Shown: piece after piece, positions 27,136 through 39,989 of the stretch | How positions within the stretch are numbered: position 1 is the first letter of the stretch | Layout of the letters: each line of letters opens with the position of its first letter | Assembly (NCBI RefSeq): GCF_009765445.1 | Contig: NZ_WHOY01000031.1 | Coordinates: 772,273 to 836,272 of the forward strand | Source of the DNA: Pantoea sp. BAV 3049 | GTDB lineage: Bacteria; Pseudomonadota; Gammaproteobacteria; Enterobacterales; Enterobacteriaceae | Length of the DNA stretch: 64,000 bases | Reading direction: 5' to 3' | Position numbers and translations under genes: made by a program | Notes under the pieces: generated by a model | Seen by the model: only the letters and a program-made list of their open reading frames with translations | Told to the model about the DNA's origin: nothing | Databases searched by the model: none

Positions 27136-27969
27136 TCAGCCAACAGTGGAGCGCGTCAGCGCTTCCCACTTATCCATCTCTGCAGATAACGCTGCCAGCT
27201 TATCCCGTACCAGCCCCAGCGCATCGCTGCCTAACAGCAGATGCGCCGGAGGCGAGGCCGAATCAATCACCGCCAGCATAGCCTGCGCGGCTTTCTGTGG
27301 ATCGCCCAACTGTCTGCCGCTCTTCTCTTCCCGCGCCTTACGCACCGGATCAAACAGGCTGTCATAATCCGCGATCGAACGTGGAGTTCTGACCATTGAC
27401 CGGCCTGCCCAGTCAGTTCTGAACGAGCCGGGTGCCACAGCCGTAACATGGATACCAAAGGGTTGCACCTCTTTGCCCAGCGTTTCAGAAATCCCCTCCA
27501 GCGCGAACTTGCTGCCACAGTAGAAAGAGATGCCGGGCATCGTGACAAACCCGCCCATCGAGGTGATGTTAAGAATATGGCCCCGGCGGCGTTTCCTCAT
27601 GGCTGGCAGCACGGCTTTGATCATGGCTACAGCGCCAAAAACGTTCACGTCAAACTGCTGACGCATCTCTTCCAGAGTGGATTCTTCCATCACCCCTTCA
27701 TGGCCATAACCGGCGTTGTTAACCAGCACGTCAATCGGACCGATGCTGCCTTCAATTTCATCGATGATGCCATTAATCGAGCCGAAATCTGTTACGTCAA
27801 GGATTCGGGCGCTGGCACGCTGAGGGTGCAAGGCCTCAAAGTCTGTTTTTGCCTGCTGGCTGCGAACGGTGCCGACTACGTGGCAACCCGCGGCAAGGGC
27901 TTCTTTAGCAAGGGCGAGGCCGAAGCCGCTGCTGACACCGGTCACTAACAGAATTTTAGACATTGTCAT
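27136..27969 (-). CDS. Short-chain dehydrogenase/reductase
   Basis: Classical SDR of 277 residues with the NAD(P)-binding TGVSSGFG, LVNNAGYG, and the catalytic Ser...Tyr-x3-Lys set (ITSMGGF, then YCGSK). R in GTVRSQQ after strand 2 suggests NADPH. The frame opens at 28002, but the ATG at 27969 has AAGAGGAAA upstream. It faces the AraC gene at 28070, the common layout for an AraC-controlled oxidoreductase. The substrate is unknown. Confidence 0.87.
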   Translation of the reverse strand: MTMSKILLVTGVSSGFGLALAKEALAAGCHVVGTVRSQQAKTDFEALHPQRASARILDVTDFGSINGIIDEIEGSIGPIDVLVNNAGYGHEGVMEESTLEEMRQQFDVNVFGAVAMIKAVLPAMRKRRRGHILNITSMGGFVTMPGISFYCGSKFALEGISETLGKEVQPFGIHVTAVAPGSFRTDWAGRSMVRTPRSIADYDSLFDPVRKAREEKSGRQLGDPQKAAQAMLAVIDSASPPAHLLLGSDALGLVRDKLAALSAEMDKWEALTRSTVG

Positions 27970-28069
27970 GGTATTTCCTCTTGTCAGGTAGAATGGTGAC
28001 ATACTACTCTCCGGTGGCCGCTATTATCAGGCCGTATACTCTCCTTTTCTTGCCCGATCCTATGAGCTG

Positions 28070-29011
28070 ATGACTGAAATCATGACAGATAAGCAACAGA
28101 TGGTAGATTTGCTAAAGCAATTGGCCCCGGTCGAAGGCTATAACCTGACCGCGCTTTCTGACGTGCGAATTCTGCGTTCAGATCGCCCGCTGGCGCGTAC
28201 GCCGGTGTTGTACGACCCCGGCATCGTTATTGTCTGCCAGGGCTGCAAACGGGGCTATTTCGGCGATAAAGTTTATCTTTATGATGCGCATAATTATCTG
28301 GCAGTTTCTGTGCCCGTGCCTTTTGTGATGGAAACGGATGCTTCTCCGGAACAGCCTTTGCTGGCGATTTATCTGCATCTGAATTTTCAGGTGGCGGCCG
28401 AGTTGATGATTCAGATCGACCGTCTGGGGCTGAGCGCCCCCGCCGCTGGCCCACAAAGCATGATGTCCAGCCCGATGGATGAAGCGTTGAAAGGCTCCGT
28501 GCTGCGCTTTCTGACCGCTATGACCCTCCCTCTGGAATCTGCGATACTGGGTCCGGCTCTGATGCGCGAAATTTACTTCCGCATCCTGACTGGCCCTCAG
28601 GGAAATGCGATGAGATCTTCGATGAATATGCAGGGACAGTTCGGCAAAATCTGCCGATCGCTGCAACGTATTCATGCCAGCTATGCGCAGCCGTTAAACA
28701 TCACTTACCTGGCCAATGAAGCGGGCATGAGCGTGCCGACATTCCACAGCCATTTTAAAGCGGTCACGCAGACCTCTCCGATTCAGTACGTGAAATCTGC
28801 CCGTCTGCATCAGGCCAGATTACTGATGATTCGCCAGGAGATGACGGCCTCCGCAGCCTGCCATGCGGTAGGCTATGAGAGCCCCTCGCAGTTTAACCGC
28901 GAATTCAAACGGCTGTTTGGCCTGCCTCCGGCGGAAGAAGTCAGACGAATGAAGAAGAATTTTGCCGTCCCCCCGGCGCATGCAGGGGCAACGTATATTT
29001 CCTCTCATTAA
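28070..29011 (+). CDS. AraC family regulator (AraC_N type)
   Basis: A 313-residue regulator. The N-terminal cupin-like AraC_N domain shows TPVLYDPGIVIVCQGCKRGY and YLAVSVPVPFVMET. The C-terminal DNA-binding domain has two helix-turn-helix motifs (INITYLANEAGMSVPTFHSHFK-type and AACHAVGYESPSQFNREFKR, FGLPPAEEVRR). It is transcribed away from the SDR gene, so control of that gene is likely. The start could also be the ATG at 28082. Confidence 0.87.
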   Translation: MTEIMTDKQQMVDLLKQLAPVEGYNLTALSDVRILRSDRPLARTPVLYDPGIVIVCQGCKRGYFGDKVYLYDAHNYLAVSVPVPFVMETDASPEQPLLAIYLHLNFQVAAELMIQIDRLGLSAPAAGPQSMMSSPMDEALKGSVLRFLTAMTLPLESAILGPALMREIYFRILTGPQGNAMRSSMNMQGQFGKICRSLQRIHASYAQPLNITYLANEAGMSVPTFHSHFKAVTQTSPIQYVKSARLHQARLLMIRQEMTASAACHAVGYESPSQFNREFKRLFGLPPAEEVRRMKKNFAVPPAHAGATYISSH

Positions 29012-29075
29012 ATCTCGTGGGCAAAATTCCTGAATGCGATCGAGCCAGCTTCCAAACCGCTGAATTTCTGCTGCA

Positions 29076-30984
<1,909 letters not shown>

Positions 30985-31026
30985 ATTTAGCGCAGAGATT
31001 ATCAGAACACAACGGGCAGGCACAAG

Positions 31027-31698
31027 ATGACCGCACTGAAAGAACATTTCGACCCTGAACCAGATAAAAAACCTGTTCGTAAGCCGGGCCGCCCGCGCGG
31101 GGGCGCTATCAATGCTGAACAGCGGGAACATCTGCTGGATATTGCTTTACATCTGTTCGCCCGCCAGGGCATTGCAGAGACGTCCCTCAACGCCATCGCC
31201 CGCCAGGCGGCCGTCAGTCCTGCTATGCTCAATTACTATTTCCGTTCACGCGAAGCGCTACTGGATAGCGTTATTGAGGAACGTTTTGCCCCTCTTCGTG
31301 GCCGGATATTTGAAGCATTTGTGGCCAATGCTGACGATCCTGTTACTGCCATTAGCCTGCTGGTGACAGAAATTGCCGAAACGGCACAAAAAAACAGCTG
31401 GTTTGCCCCGTTGTGGATGCAGGAGGCGGCCAGTGATGAAGCGCTGTTAAAGCAAAGGTTGCATGAGCGTTATGGCAAAGAAGAGCGGAAAAAAGTGCTC
31501 AGCATTATCGAAGGCTGGCAGCAGGCTGGCCGGCTTAATCCGGACCTGTCTCCCCAGTTGCTGATGGTTTCACTGATGAGTCTGGTGCTGGTTCCCCTTG
31601 CCCGCCTTGGGAAAAATGCCGATAGGATCGAAAGGGAAATGATTGTTAAACACGCTCTGGCGCTGCTTTGCCAGGGGATTTCTGTAGATAAGGATTGA
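31027..31698 (+). CDS. TetR family regulator preceding the beta-lactamase
   Basis: A 223-residue repressor. It has a basic N-terminal arm ([13 protein letters not shown]), then the helix-turn-helix ([29 protein letters not shown]), then a TetR_C ligand domain. It is divergent from the DHA2 pump and is followed after a single base by the beta-lactamase start, so it forms a two-gene unit with bla. It is therefore placed to couple pump and beta-lactamase expression to one ligand. The ligand is unknown. Confidence 0.85.
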   Translation: MTALKEHFDPEPDKKPVRKPGRPRGGAINAEQREHLLDIALHLFARQGIAETSLNAIARQAAVSPAMLNYYFRSREALLDSVIEERFAPLRGRIFEAFVANADDPVTAISLLVTEIAETAQKNSWFAPLWMQEAASDEALLKQRLHERYGKEERKKVLSIIEGWQQAGRLNPDLSPQLLMVSLMSLVLVPLARLGKNADRIEREMIVKHALALLCQGISVDKD

Positions 31699-31699
31699 G

Positions 31700-32575
31700 A
31701 TGATTAAACGGACATGGCGTCACACGGCCCTGAAGGCCGCAGCAATAATGCTATTTCTTTCTGGCACTGTTCCATCGTGGGCAGGTACGACGGCAGATAT
31801 TCAGCAGAAGCTGGCTGATTTGGAAAAAGATGCCGGGGGACGTCTGGGCGTTGCCCTGATCAATACCGCAGATAATTCGCAAATCCTCTTCCGTGGTAAT
31901 GAACGTTTTCCACTGTGCAGCACCAGTAAAGTGATGGCAGCCTCGGCTATTTTAAAGCAAAGTGAAACCAAAAACCTGATGAATCATAGGGTTAAAATCA
32001 AAAAATCAGATCTGGTCAACTATAATCCCATCACGGAGAAATATGTAGGGAAGGAGATGACGCTGGGCGAATTGAGTGCCGCAGCACTGCAATACAGTGA
32101 CAATACCGCCATGAACAAACTGATTTCCCATCTGGGCGGAACGGATAAAGTCACCCGTTTTGCACGATCCATAGGCGACAAGACTTTTCGTCTGGATCGT
32201 ACTGAACCCACGCTGAATACGGCCATCCCGGCTGACAAACGTGATACCACCACCCCACTGGCTATGGCAAACAGCCTGCACAGGCTGACTCTGGGTAAGG
32301 CACTGGGTGAAGCACAGCGTGCGCAACTGGTTGAGTGGATGAAAGGGAATACTACCGGTGCTCAAAGCATTCGGGCCGGTCTGCCTGCCACGTGGGTAGT
32401 CGGTGATAAAACCGGCAGCGGCGATTACGGCACGACCAATGATATCGCTGTTATCTGGCCGCCAAACCATGCCCCGCTGATTCTGGTGACCTACTTTACT
32501 CAGCCAGTGCAGGATGCCAAAGCCCGGAGAGATGTTTTAGCTTCCGCGGCAAAAATTGTGACGGCAGGACTTTAA
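31700..32575 (+). CDS. Class A beta-lactamase, CTX-M-like
   Basis: Periplasmic serine beta-lactamase of 291 residues with a signal peptide ending at about VPSWAGTT. All class A elements are intact: S70-x-x-K in [11 protein letters not shown]130DN in YSDNTA, E166 in RTEPTLN, and K234TG in [19 protein letters not shown]. Ser237 and Asp240 are as in CTX-M-3-type enzymes, and the protein tracks CTX-M along its length, like the chromosomal RAHN, ERP, KLUC and FONA enzymes. No ISEcp1 or other mobile element is adjacent. AAGGA inside the TetR 3' end precedes the ATG. Cephalosporinase activity is likely but inferred. Confidence 0.93.
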   Translation: MIKRTWRHTALKAAAIMLFLSGTVPSWAGTTADIQQKLADLEKDAGGRLGVALINTADNSQILFRGNERFPLCSTSKVMAASAILKQSETKNLMNHRVKIKKSDLVNYNPITEKYVGKEMTLGELSAAALQYSDNTAMNKLISHLGGTDKVTRFARSIGDKTFRLDRTEPTLNTAIPADKRDTTTPLAMANSLHRLTLGKALGEAQRAQLVEWMKGNTTGAQSIRAGLPATWVVGDKTGSGDYGTTNDIAVIWPPNHAPLILVTYFTQPVQDAKARRDVLASAAKIVTAGL

Positions 32576-32805
32576 CCTGCTGAAGATGTTCTTTCTGGAA
32601 TCAGGCCCGTCGCTCTGAATATCGCAGAGTAGCAGGCCGTGTGAAGTGTTAACCCCTCTCATCACCCTTAGCCATTCTCCGGTTCAAATTGGGATCCGCC
32701 TGGAAAACGGAAAATATCCTACGCTAAAGCTGTTTTTTATACAGTCCGTGTGTTGCCTGAAGGTAAATACACAAAAAAGGAATTCAGACCTTCATCTGTA
32801 CGCCT

Positions 32806-35800
32806 CTAACTTTTGCTGGCCTTGTGTCTCCTTAGGCATATCAGCTTGTAAGCCGCTGGAATAATGAAAAGAGACAACAACGGTGCGGTGATCATGCCTC
32901 CAATCATGGGGGCGGCTATTCGGCTCATCACTTCTGAGCCCGCGCCCGTTCCCCATAAGATAGGTAACAGTCCGGCGATAATCACCGCTACGGTCATCGC
33001 CTTTGGCCGAACGCGTAATACCGCACCGTGATAAAGCGCCTCATCCAGCCCTTTTTCGCTAAAGGTTTCCCCCTGGGAAAGTGCCGGTTCAGACTCAATG
33101 GCATGACGCAGATACATCAGCATCACTACCCCAAACTCAGCGGCAACGCCCGCCAGGGCAATGAAACCAGTTCCGGTTGCTACCGACATATGGAAGCCTT
33201 GCCAGTAAAGGAACCAAATCCCACCCACCAGGGCAAATGGCAGACTCATCAGGATCAACAGTGCTTCATCGACGCGCCGGAACGCCAGATACAACAGAAC
33301 GAAAATGATCATGAGGGTCATCGGTATCATCAGTTTCAGCTTCTTATTGGCATGCTCCAGCAGTTCAAACTGCCCGGAGAAGGCCACACTGGTTCCGGGT
33401 TTTAAGGTCACTTTTTCACTGATGGCTGCTTTGAGATCGTTAACCACCGAGACCATATCGCGACCACGAGCATCGATGTAGATCCAGTTCGTTGGCCGGG
33501 CATTTTCTGTTTTTAGCATGCCCGGACCGGAAGCCACCTTCACCTCCGCCACATCCCCCAGGGTGATCTGCTGTTTCATCGGGGTGAGGATCGGTAACTG
33601 ACGCAGCGTCTCAGGTCCGTCACGGTAACCCTGTGGATAGCGAACATTGATGGGATATCGGGCCACACCTTCCACCACTTCCCCCACCTGAGCGCCGCCA
33701 ATCGCCGAGGTCACAAACAACTGGACATCATCAATGCTTATGCCGTATCGGGCCGCTTTTTCACGGTTAATATCGACCGTAATGTAGCGCCCGCCTTCCA
33801 GACGTTCCGCCAGGGCAGAAGTGACTCCGGGTACGGTTCTTGCAACTTCTTCAATCTGCTGCGCGGTCTGGTCAAGGTCAGCCAGAATCGTGCCGGAGAC
33901 TTTAATCCCTATCGGGCTCTTTATCCCGGTCGACAGCATATCAATACGGTTACGAATAGGCGGAACCCAAAGGTTAGCCAGGCCAGGCAAACGAACTGTT
34001 CGATCAAGCTCATCGATGATTTTGTCGATAGTCATGCCCGGACGCCACTGATTCTCCGGCTCCAGCTGGATAGTGGTTTCCAGCATTTCCATCGGGGCAG
34101 AATCGGTTGCTGTGTCCGCCTTGCCTGACTTACCAAACACCGAGGCCACTTCGGGGACGGTTTTGATGAGCTTATCGGTGGTCTGCAACAGCGTGCGGGC
34201 CTGTGCAGGCGAAATTCCCGGCAGCGTGGACGGCATATACAGCAAGTCACCCTCATTAATCTGCGGCAGAAACTCCCCACCTACATTACTGAGCGGCCAT
34301 GCAATGGTAAGGATCGAGAGCAATGCCACGACCAGTGTCAGCTTCGGCCAGTGCAGCACGCGTAGCAGCAATGGGTGATACGCTCTTATCAGGAACCGGT
34401 TTAACGGGTTACTGGTTTCGGCCGGAATTTTTCCCCGGATCCAGAACCCCATCAGGATTGGGATCACCACAATCGCCAGAACCGCGGCTCCAGCCATCGA
34501 ATAGGTTTTGGTGAACGCCAGCGGACCAAACAGGCGGCCTTCCTGACCCTCTAGGGTGAAAATCGGGATAAATGACAGCGTGATGATAATCAAACTGATA
34601 AACAGCGCTGGCCCCACCTCCACCGATGCGTCAGTGATGACTTTCCAGCGCGTGGCATTATCAATTGTTTCACCCGGGTGCTGGTGGTCCCACTCTTCCA
34701 GCCGTTTATGTGCGTTTTCTATCATCACCACTGCGGCATCGACCATGGCACCGACCGCAATCGCAATCCCTCCCAGCGACATGATATTGGCGTTCATTCC
34801 CTGGAAGTGCATCACGATAAAGGCAATACACAACCCCAGCGGGAGCGAAATGATTGCGACCAACGCAGAACGCAGATGCCAGAGGAACAGCGCACAGACC
34901 ACGGCCACCACAATAAACTCTTCCAGCAATTTATGACTGAGGTTGTCAATCGACCGGTCGATGAGCTGGCTGCGGTCGTAGGTGGTGACCACTTCAACAC
35001 CCTGTGGAAGACTCTTTTTCAGCGTCTCCAGCTTATCCTTCACTGCGGAAATTACGTCCCGGGCATTTTTCCCGGAGCGTAAAATAATCACCCCACCGGC
35101 AACTTCCCCTTCACCGTTCAGCTCGGCAATGCCACGACGCATTTCGGGGCCAATCTGTACCCGGGCGACATCTTTTAAATATACCGGAATGCCATTCGCC
35201 CCGGCACTAAGGACAATATTGTTGAAATCATCCAGCGACTGAAGATAGCCGGTGGCACGCACCATGTATTCAGTTTCGGCCCGTTCAACGGAAGAGCCGC
35301 CCGCTTCCTGATTTGAGGCGTTCAGTACATTTTTTACCTGCGACAGTGTCACGCCATACTGCGACAGTTTTATCGGATCGACCTGAACCTGATATTCCCG
35401 CACCATCCCGCCAATCGATGCGACATCTGAGACATTTGCAATCGTTTTTAACTCATATTTCAGGAACCAGTCCTGAAGTGAACGCAGTTCGGCTAAATTG
35501 TGCTTGCCGCTTTTATCGATAAGGGCATATTCATAAATCCAGCCGACACCGGTGGCGTCGGGGCCAATTCCCGAGGTCACGCCTTTGGGCAATTTCCCCT
35601 GTGCCTGATTCAGATATTCCATCACCCGTGAGCGCGCCCAGTACTGATCGGTACCATCCTCAAAAATCACATACACATAGGAGTCTCCAAACTGGGAAAA
35701 ACCGCGCACCGTCTTCGCACCCGGCACGGACAGCATGGTGGTGGTCAGGGGATAAGTGACCTGGTTTTCAACAATCTGCGGCGCCTGGCCCGGGTAGCTG

Positions 35801-35952
35801 GTCTTAATAATCACCTGAACATCAGAGAGATCGGGCAAGGCATCGACCGGGGTATTTACAATGGTCCATGTTCCCCAGATGCTCAGGAACAACACCGCCA
35901 TCATCACCAGAAAACGGTTGGCAACCGAACGCCTGATAATCCATTCAATCAT
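32806..35952 (-). CDS. cusA: Cu(I)/Ag(I) efflux RND pump CusA
   Basis: Trimeric inner-membrane heavy-metal RND transporter that drives Cu+/Ag+ out through CusB and CusC. It has 1048 residues from the ATG at 35952 (GAGGATAAAACA upstream), against 1047 in E. coli; the frame runs on to 36078 without support. It begins [20 protein letters not shown]. Two large periplasmic loops and 12 helices are evident, as is the HME-RND helix-4 motif [20 protein letters not shown]. The start lies 10 bases past the cusB stop. Confidence 0.95.
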   Translation of the reverse strand: MIEWIIRRSVANRFLVMMAVLFLSIWGTWTIVNTPVDALPDLSDVQVIIKTSYPGQAPQIVENQVTYPLTTTMLSVPGAKTVRGFSQFGDSYVYVIFEDGTDQYWARSRVMEYLNQAQGKLPKGVTSGIGPDATGVGWIYEYALIDKSGKHNLAELRSLQDWFLKYELKTIANVSDVASIGGMVREYQVQVDPIKLSQYGVTLSQVKNVLNASNQEAGGSSVERAETEYMVRATGYLQSLDDFNNIVLSAGANGIPVYLKDVARVQIGPEMRRGIAELNGEGEVAGGVIILRSGKNARDVISAVKDKLETLKKSLPQGVEVVTTYDRSQLIDRSIDNLSHKLLEEFIVVAVVCALFLWHLRSALVAIISLPLGLCIAFIVMHFQGMNANIMSLGGIAIAVGAMVDAAVVMIENAHKRLEEWDHQHPGETIDNATRWKVITDASVEVGPALFISLIIITLSFIPIFTLEGQEGRLFGPLAFTKTYSMAGAAVLAIVVIPILMGFWIRGKIPAETSNPLNRFLIRAYHPLLLRVLHWPKLTLVVALLSILTIAWPLSNVGGEFLPQINEGDLLYMPSTLPGISPAQARTLLQTTDKLIKTVPEVASVFGKSGKADTATDSAPMEMLETTIQLEPENQWRPGMTIDKIIDELDRTVRLPGLANLWVPPIRNRIDMLSTGIKSPIGIKVSGTILADLDQTAQQIEEVARTVPGVTSALAERLEGGRYITVDINREKAARYGISIDDVQLFVTSAIGGAQVGEVVEGVARYPINVRYPQGYRDGPETLRQLPILTPMKQQITLGDVAEVKVASGPGMLKTENARPTNWIYIDARGRDMVSVVNDLKAAISEKVTLKPGTSVAFSGQFELLEHANKKLKLMIPMTLMIIFVLLYLAFRRVDEALLILMSLPFALVGGIWFLYWQGFHMSVATGTGFIALAGVAAEFGVVMLMYLRHAIESEPALSQGETFSEKGLDEALYHGAVLRVRPKAMTVAVIIAGLLPILWGTGAGSEVMSRIAAPMIGGMITAPLLSLFIIPAAYKLICLRRHKASKS

Positions 35953-35962
35953 TGTTTTATCC

Positions 35963-37246
35963 TCAGTGACCGGTATGCGTACTGTCAGATGGCATCGCCA
36001 TACCCGCAGCCATTGGTGCTGGCTTATCTGCCTGGTGCATCCTTTCCAGCGCACCTGAGATATTGGCTTCGGAATCAATCAGGAACAGTCCGTTCACCAC
36101 CACCGATTCCCCTTCTGCAAGCCCGCTGGCGATCCCGGTCTGGTTCTGTGATTCATGCAGTATTTTGATAGCTTTCGGTACAAAGCGTCCTTCGTTGTCC
36201 ACGGTAATCACATGCTGCTCCTTGCCCGTATCAATCACCGCCTGCGACGGGATCAGCAGCATCTCGGCACTCTGGGTTTTGAGCTTCAGATAAGCATTCA
36301 TGCCCGGTTTTAACCGTTCATCCGGGTTACTCACCTGCAGTCGGATTTGCAGCGTGCGGGTTGTCGGGTCAACGCTCGGCAAAATGCTCCATTTTTCAAT
36401 GGTGAACGCTTTGTCCGGGTAGGCCGGAACCGATATGGCAAACTGGGAGGTATCATTGATGAGATAGGCAATGGACTCCGGCACGGAAGCACTGATCCAC
36501 ACCGGATCCATCCCCTGAATTTGGGCCACGACTTTGTCTTTGGAAATATTCATCCCGGTACGCAGATCGAAGGCTGTGATCACGCCGCTAATCGGCGCTT
36601 TAATGGTGAAGCGAGTCTGGATAGTGTGGGTGCTTCGTAGTCGCTGAATATCGTCATCCGGCATCCCCGCCAGACGCAGACGCTCCAGGATGCCTTTTAC
36701 CTGTACCGGCGTACCACCGGTACTGGACAGCAGCAGATATTCGCTCTGCGCTTCCACCCAGTCTGGAATAGTGATATCAATCAGCGGGTTACCTTTTTGC
36801 ACCTTGTCGCCGATGGTGAGTGGATAGACTTTTTCGACAAATCCGTTAGCACGGGCCTGGACGATAACGAACTGATAATCGTTAAAACTGACGTTGGCCG
36901 GCAACGTTTGAGCATACTGCAAATGTCCTTTACTCACCTTCCCGGTCTTCATCCCCAGGTTTTGCACTAACGACGGGTCAACCCGGATCCCCTTGCTGTT
37001 CTGGGTATCACCTTCATCGGGGTACTTTGGCACCAGGTCCATATCCATAAACGGTGACTTGCCCGGCTGATCGAATTTGACATCCGGCTTCATCGGGTCA
37101 TACCAGAACAGGACCTTACGGTCAGCAGGCGTTGAGGTTGAATGTTTCGCTGTATAAAAATAAGGAGTGACCGCAACCGAAACAATCCCTCCAATAAGAA
37201 GGCTGCTGACCACTACCGCAGCGTATTTTAATTTTAAGGAAGCCAT
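35963..37246 (-). CDS. cusB: Cu/Ag efflux periplasmic adaptor CusB
   Basis: Membrane fusion protein that links CusA to CusC and also binds Cu+/Ag+. It has 427 residues from the ATG at 37246 (AGGAA upstream), with an N-terminal membrane anchor ([19 protein letters not shown]), the heavy-metal-binding segment [20 protein letters not shown] followed by DMDLVPKY, then lipoyl, hairpin and barrel domains. The C-terminus is Met/His-rich ([20 protein letters not shown], then HTGH). It lies between cusF and cusA, as in E. coli. Confidence 0.94.
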   Translation of the reverse strand: MASLKLKYAAVVVSSLLIGGIVSVAVTPYFYTAKHSTSTPADRKVLFWYDPMKPDVKFDQPGKSPFMDMDLVPKYPDEGDTQNSKGIRVDPSLVQNLGMKTGKVSKGHLQYAQTLPANVSFNDYQFVIVQARANGFVEKVYPLTIGDKVQKGNPLIDITIPDWVEAQSEYLLLSSTGGTPVQVKGILERLRLAGMPDDDIQRLRSTHTIQTRFTIKAPISGVITAFDLRTGMNISKDKVVAQIQGMDPVWISASVPESIAYLINDTSQFAISVPAYPDKAFTIEKWSILPSVDPTTRTLQIRLQVSNPDERLKPGMNAYLKLKTQSAEMLLIPSQAVIDTGKEQHVITVDNEGRFVPKAIKILHESQNQTGIASGLAEGESVVVNGLFLIDSEANISGALERMHQADKPAPMAAGMAMPSDSTHTGH

Positions 37247-37347
37247 GAGTGTTCCTGATAAAGTGAATATAAGCGCAAATGTCAGACAGCATAAAAAGAC
37301 ACCCACCACAATTTCTCATTATGATGGGAATCAATAGAGGGCAGATA

Positions 37348-37704
37348 TTATGACTGTGTCACCTGAATATCCTGTAACAGAGAAATATTGCCCTGCTGGA
37401 TGAAGGAGAAATTAACTATACTGCCGGATTTCAGCGCTGTGATACTGTCGTTCTGCGTTGTAAAAGTGAAGCGCATGGTCATGGCTGGCCAGCCAATCTC
37501 CGGGATAGCTTCATGGGCAATAGTGATTTTTTTATTCAGAAAATCAACATCTTTTACGATACCAGCGGCGCTAATAACCTGCTGTTTTGCCTGTATTTTA
37601 CCGTGAGACATATCCATGCCCTGATGTGACTCTGTGGCCACGGCGGCCTGGGTCATCACCAGTGACATAACCCCTAAAAAGACTGCTTTCGTTGACAGAC
37701 GCAT
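37348..37704 (-). CDS. cusF: Periplasmic Cu/Ag metallochaperone CusF
   Basis: Small OB-fold chaperone of 118 residues that hands Cu+/Ag+ to CusB. A signal peptide ends at about AAVATES. The metal site H64, W72, M75 and M77 (AHEAIPEIGWPAMTM) matches the known CusF cation-pi site. A Met/His stretch (HQGMDMSHGK) precedes the domain. It sits between cusC and cusB. Confidence 0.94.
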   Translation of the reverse strand: MRLSTKAVFLGVMSLVMTQAAVATESHQGMDMSHGKIQAKQQVISAAGIVKDVDFLNKKITIAHEAIPEIGWPAMTMRFTFTTQNDSITALKSGSIVNFSFIQQGNISLLQDIQVTQS

Positions 37705-37734
37705 ATTGTGTACTCCTGAAAAATTTAAAGATGT

Positions 37735-39120
37735 TTATTCAATCCAACCGCCACCGAGTGCGTTAAAGAGTTTTATTTCATTGACCTGTTGAGAATATTT
37801 GAGATCGAGAAGGGTCTGTTGAGTGGCAAACAGTGAACGTTCTGCATCCAGTACTTCAATATAACTGACTGCGCCATTGGTATATAATCCACGGGCACGC
37901 TGTAGTGTGATTTTCAGCGAGTTGAAATAGCGTTGTTGGGCTGAAATTTGCCCGCTGATACTTTCGCGCAGTGACAACGCATCGGCCACGTCTTTGAATG
38001 CTGTCTGAATTTTTTGTTCGTAATTCACCACGGATTGTTGCTGACGAACCTGCGCCAGGGTCAGATTCGCCTCATTGCGGCCCGCGTTAAAAATGGGCAG
38101 ATAAATTTCAGGCACGAAGTTCCACATCCCGCTCCCCGGTGTAAACAGGCTGGAGAGATCCGAGCTGCTGGCCGACAGGCCGCTGGTCAGACTGATTGAA
38201 GGGAAAAATGCCGCCCTGGCCGCGCCTATATTGGCATTTGCAGCTCTCAGCTGATGCTCCGCTTCCATGATGTCCGGTCTCTGTAACAGGAGATTCGAGG
38301 GCAGATTGGGCGGTAACCTGACAGGGTTAAGATCAGCCGACTCATCCGCCCGGGCAGCAGGAAGGCCGCTGTACACACCGAGTAGCAGCTGAAGTGCGTT
38401 ATTCGCCTGGGCAAGTTGCCCTTCACGACTGGCAATCTCAGCGCGGGTGCTTTCAATGACGCCCCGCGCCTGTTCGATAGCCAGCACTGTCGTACTGCCT
38501 GTCACCAGTTGCTGTTCAACGAAAGCGTAGGATTGCTGATAGTTCTGCAGCGTTTCTTTGGCGATGGCCAGCTGCGCCTGAGCAAGTTGCTGGTTGTAGT
38601 AACTTTGTGAAACGTTGGAAATCAGCAGGATGTGCACATTGCGCTGCGCCTCCTGGCTGGCAAAGTAATTCTGTCTGTCGGCTTCGCTCATGTTTTTCAG
38701 CCTGCCAAAGAAATCGAGATCAAAGCTCAGATCCAGGCCTGCGGAATACTCTTTCGTCGTGGCGCTATTGCCTTTTAAACCGCCCTGGTAGCTGGCATCT
38801 GAAGACGCATTCAGCTGTGGGTATCGGTCTGCGTCAGTCACCTTGTATTGCGCCTGTGCTTCCTCGACTTTCAGGGCGGCCATTTTGAGATCCGGATTAT
38901 TTCTCAGCGCCTCAGCGATGAAACGCCGGACCTGGGGATCGACAAAAAATGTTCTCCAGCCGGAGTCCTGGTAGCCTGCACTGGCGGGAACAAGACTGGT
39001 TCGTGAAAGTGAAAATTGCTGCGGTACGGGGAGTGCCGGACGCGAGTATTCTGGCGCGAGTGAGACACACCCAGTCAGAATAAGCACCGTACTGACCGTC
39101 AGTTGTTTTAATTTGAACAT
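37735..39120 (-). CDS. cusC: Outer-membrane channel CusC of the Cu/Ag efflux system
   Basis: TolC-like outer membrane factor of 461 residues with a lipoprotein signal (VLILTGCVSLAPEYSRP). Both outer-membrane efflux repeats are present, including FFGRLKNMSEADRQNYFASQ and DLDFFG, LLQRPDIMEAEHQLRAANAN, IGAARAAFFPS and the final ALGGGWIE. The frame is open to 39231, but the ATG at 39120 gives the standard start. First gene of cusCFBA, preceded by the CusR box. Confidence 0.93.
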   Translation of the reverse strand: MFKLKQLTVSTVLILTGCVSLAPEYSRPALPVPQQFSLSRTSLVPASAGYQDSGWRTFFVDPQVRRFIAEALRNNPDLKMAALKVEEAQAQYKVTDADRYPQLNASSDASYQGGLKGNSATTKEYSAGLDLSFDLDFFGRLKNMSEADRQNYFASQEAQRNVHILLISNVSQSYYNQQLAQAQLAIAKETLQNYQQSYAFVEQQLVTGSTTVLAIEQARGVIESTRAEIASREGQLAQANNALQLLLGVYSGLPAARADESADLNPVRLPPNLPSNLLLQRPDIMEAEHQLRAANANIGAARAAFFPSISLTSGLSASSSDLSSLFTPGSGMWNFVPEIYLPIFNAGRNEANLTLAQVRQQQSVVNYEQKIQTAFKDVADALSLRESISGQISAQQRYFNSLKITLQRARGLYTNGAVSYIEVLDAERSLFATQQTLLDLKYSQQVNEIKLFNALGGGWIE

Positions 39121-39213
39121 GTCGTTTCCCGTCCAGGCTCGCCAGGTAAATCGTGCGGATGAATAATGATAGGGGTAGAGTAGCGAGAGGACTCTGTTGG
39201 CTTGGTGACAGGA

Positions 39214-39234
39214 TAATGACAAAGCTGTCATTTT
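39214..39234. promoter_or_regulatory. CusR box between cusC and cusR
   Basis: AATGACA-AAGC-TGTCATT (39215-39232) is a perfect 7-bp inverted repeat with a 4-base spacer. It matches the E. coli copper box AATGACAANNTTGTCATT in position and half-sites, centrally placed between divergent cusCFBA and cusRS. Confidence 0.88.
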
Positions 39235-39305
39235 CCCTTTCAGTCGTTGATCCCGGCATTCGGTTCACTAGAATGACAGACAAATTGCCGACATCCGGAG
39301 AGAAG

Positions 39306-39989
39306 GTGAAAATACTGATTGTTGAAGATGAGGCGAAAACCGGCGAATACCTAAGCAAGGGGCTGACTGAAGCCGGGTTTATCGTGGATTTGGCGGATAA
39401 CGGCCTCACCGGATACCACTACGCCATGACGGCAGAATACGATCTTATCGTACTGGATATAATGCTCCCTGACGTGAATGGCTGGGATATAGTCCGCATG
39501 CTGCGGGGGGCCGGAAAAGGAATGCCTATTCTGTTACTGACCGCGCTCGGCACCATTGAACATCGGGTTAAAGGGCTGGAACTGGGGGCGGACGATTACC
39601 TGGTGAAACCATTCGCTTTTGCTGAACTGCTGGCCCGGGTCCGGACGCTGCTACGCCGGGGGGCGGCGGTCATTGCCGAAAGTCAGTTTCAGGTAGCCGA
39701 TCTGAACATCGATCTGGTCTCACGTAAAGTCACCCGCGCAGGACGGCGAATTACGCTGACCAGTAAAGAATTTACCCTGCTGGAGTTTTTTGTCCGTCAT
39801 AAGGGTGAAGTGCTTCCCCGTTCGCTCATTGCTTCTCAGGTTTGGGATATGAACTTTGACAGCGATACCAACGCCATCGACGTGGCGGTAAAACGTCTGA
39901 GAGCCAAAATTGACAATGATTTTGAGCCAAAACTGATCCAGACGGTGCGCGGCGTCGGCTACGTCCTTGAGGTACCGGATGAGGCTTAA
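39306..39989 (+). CDS. cusR: Copper-responsive response regulator CusR
   Basis: OmpR-family activator of cusCFBA. It has 227 residues, the same as E. coli CusR, if it starts at the GTG at 39306, preceded by GGAGA. Longer frames from 39153 or 39273 lack family support. The phospho-acceptor is D51 ([14 protein letters not shown]), and the winged-helix domain shows [20 protein letters not shown] and [15 protein letters not shown]. The stop overlaps the cusS start. Confidence 0.94.
   Translation: MKILIVEDEAKTGEYLSKGLTEAGFIVDLADNGLTGYHYAMTAEYDLIVLDIMLPDVNGWDIVRMLRGAGKGMPILLLTALGTIEHRVKGLELGADDYLVKPFAFAELLARVRTLLRRGAAVIAESQFQVADLNIDLVSRKVTRAGRRITLTSKEFTLLEFFVRHKGEVLPRSLIASQVWDMNFDSDTNAIDVAVKRLRAKIDNDFEPKLIQTVRGVGYVLEVPDEA

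Noticed and set aside
26565-27143. A 192-codon frame antisense to the pentapeptide-repeat gene
   Set aside because: The plus-strand protein has clear five-residue repeats. The antisense frame is a by-product of that repeat structure.
31700-32575. Acquired plasmid CTX-M gene
   Set aside because: No ISEcp1, ISCR1 or integron sequence adjoins it, and it is embedded in a TetR unit, so a native chromosomal gene fits better.
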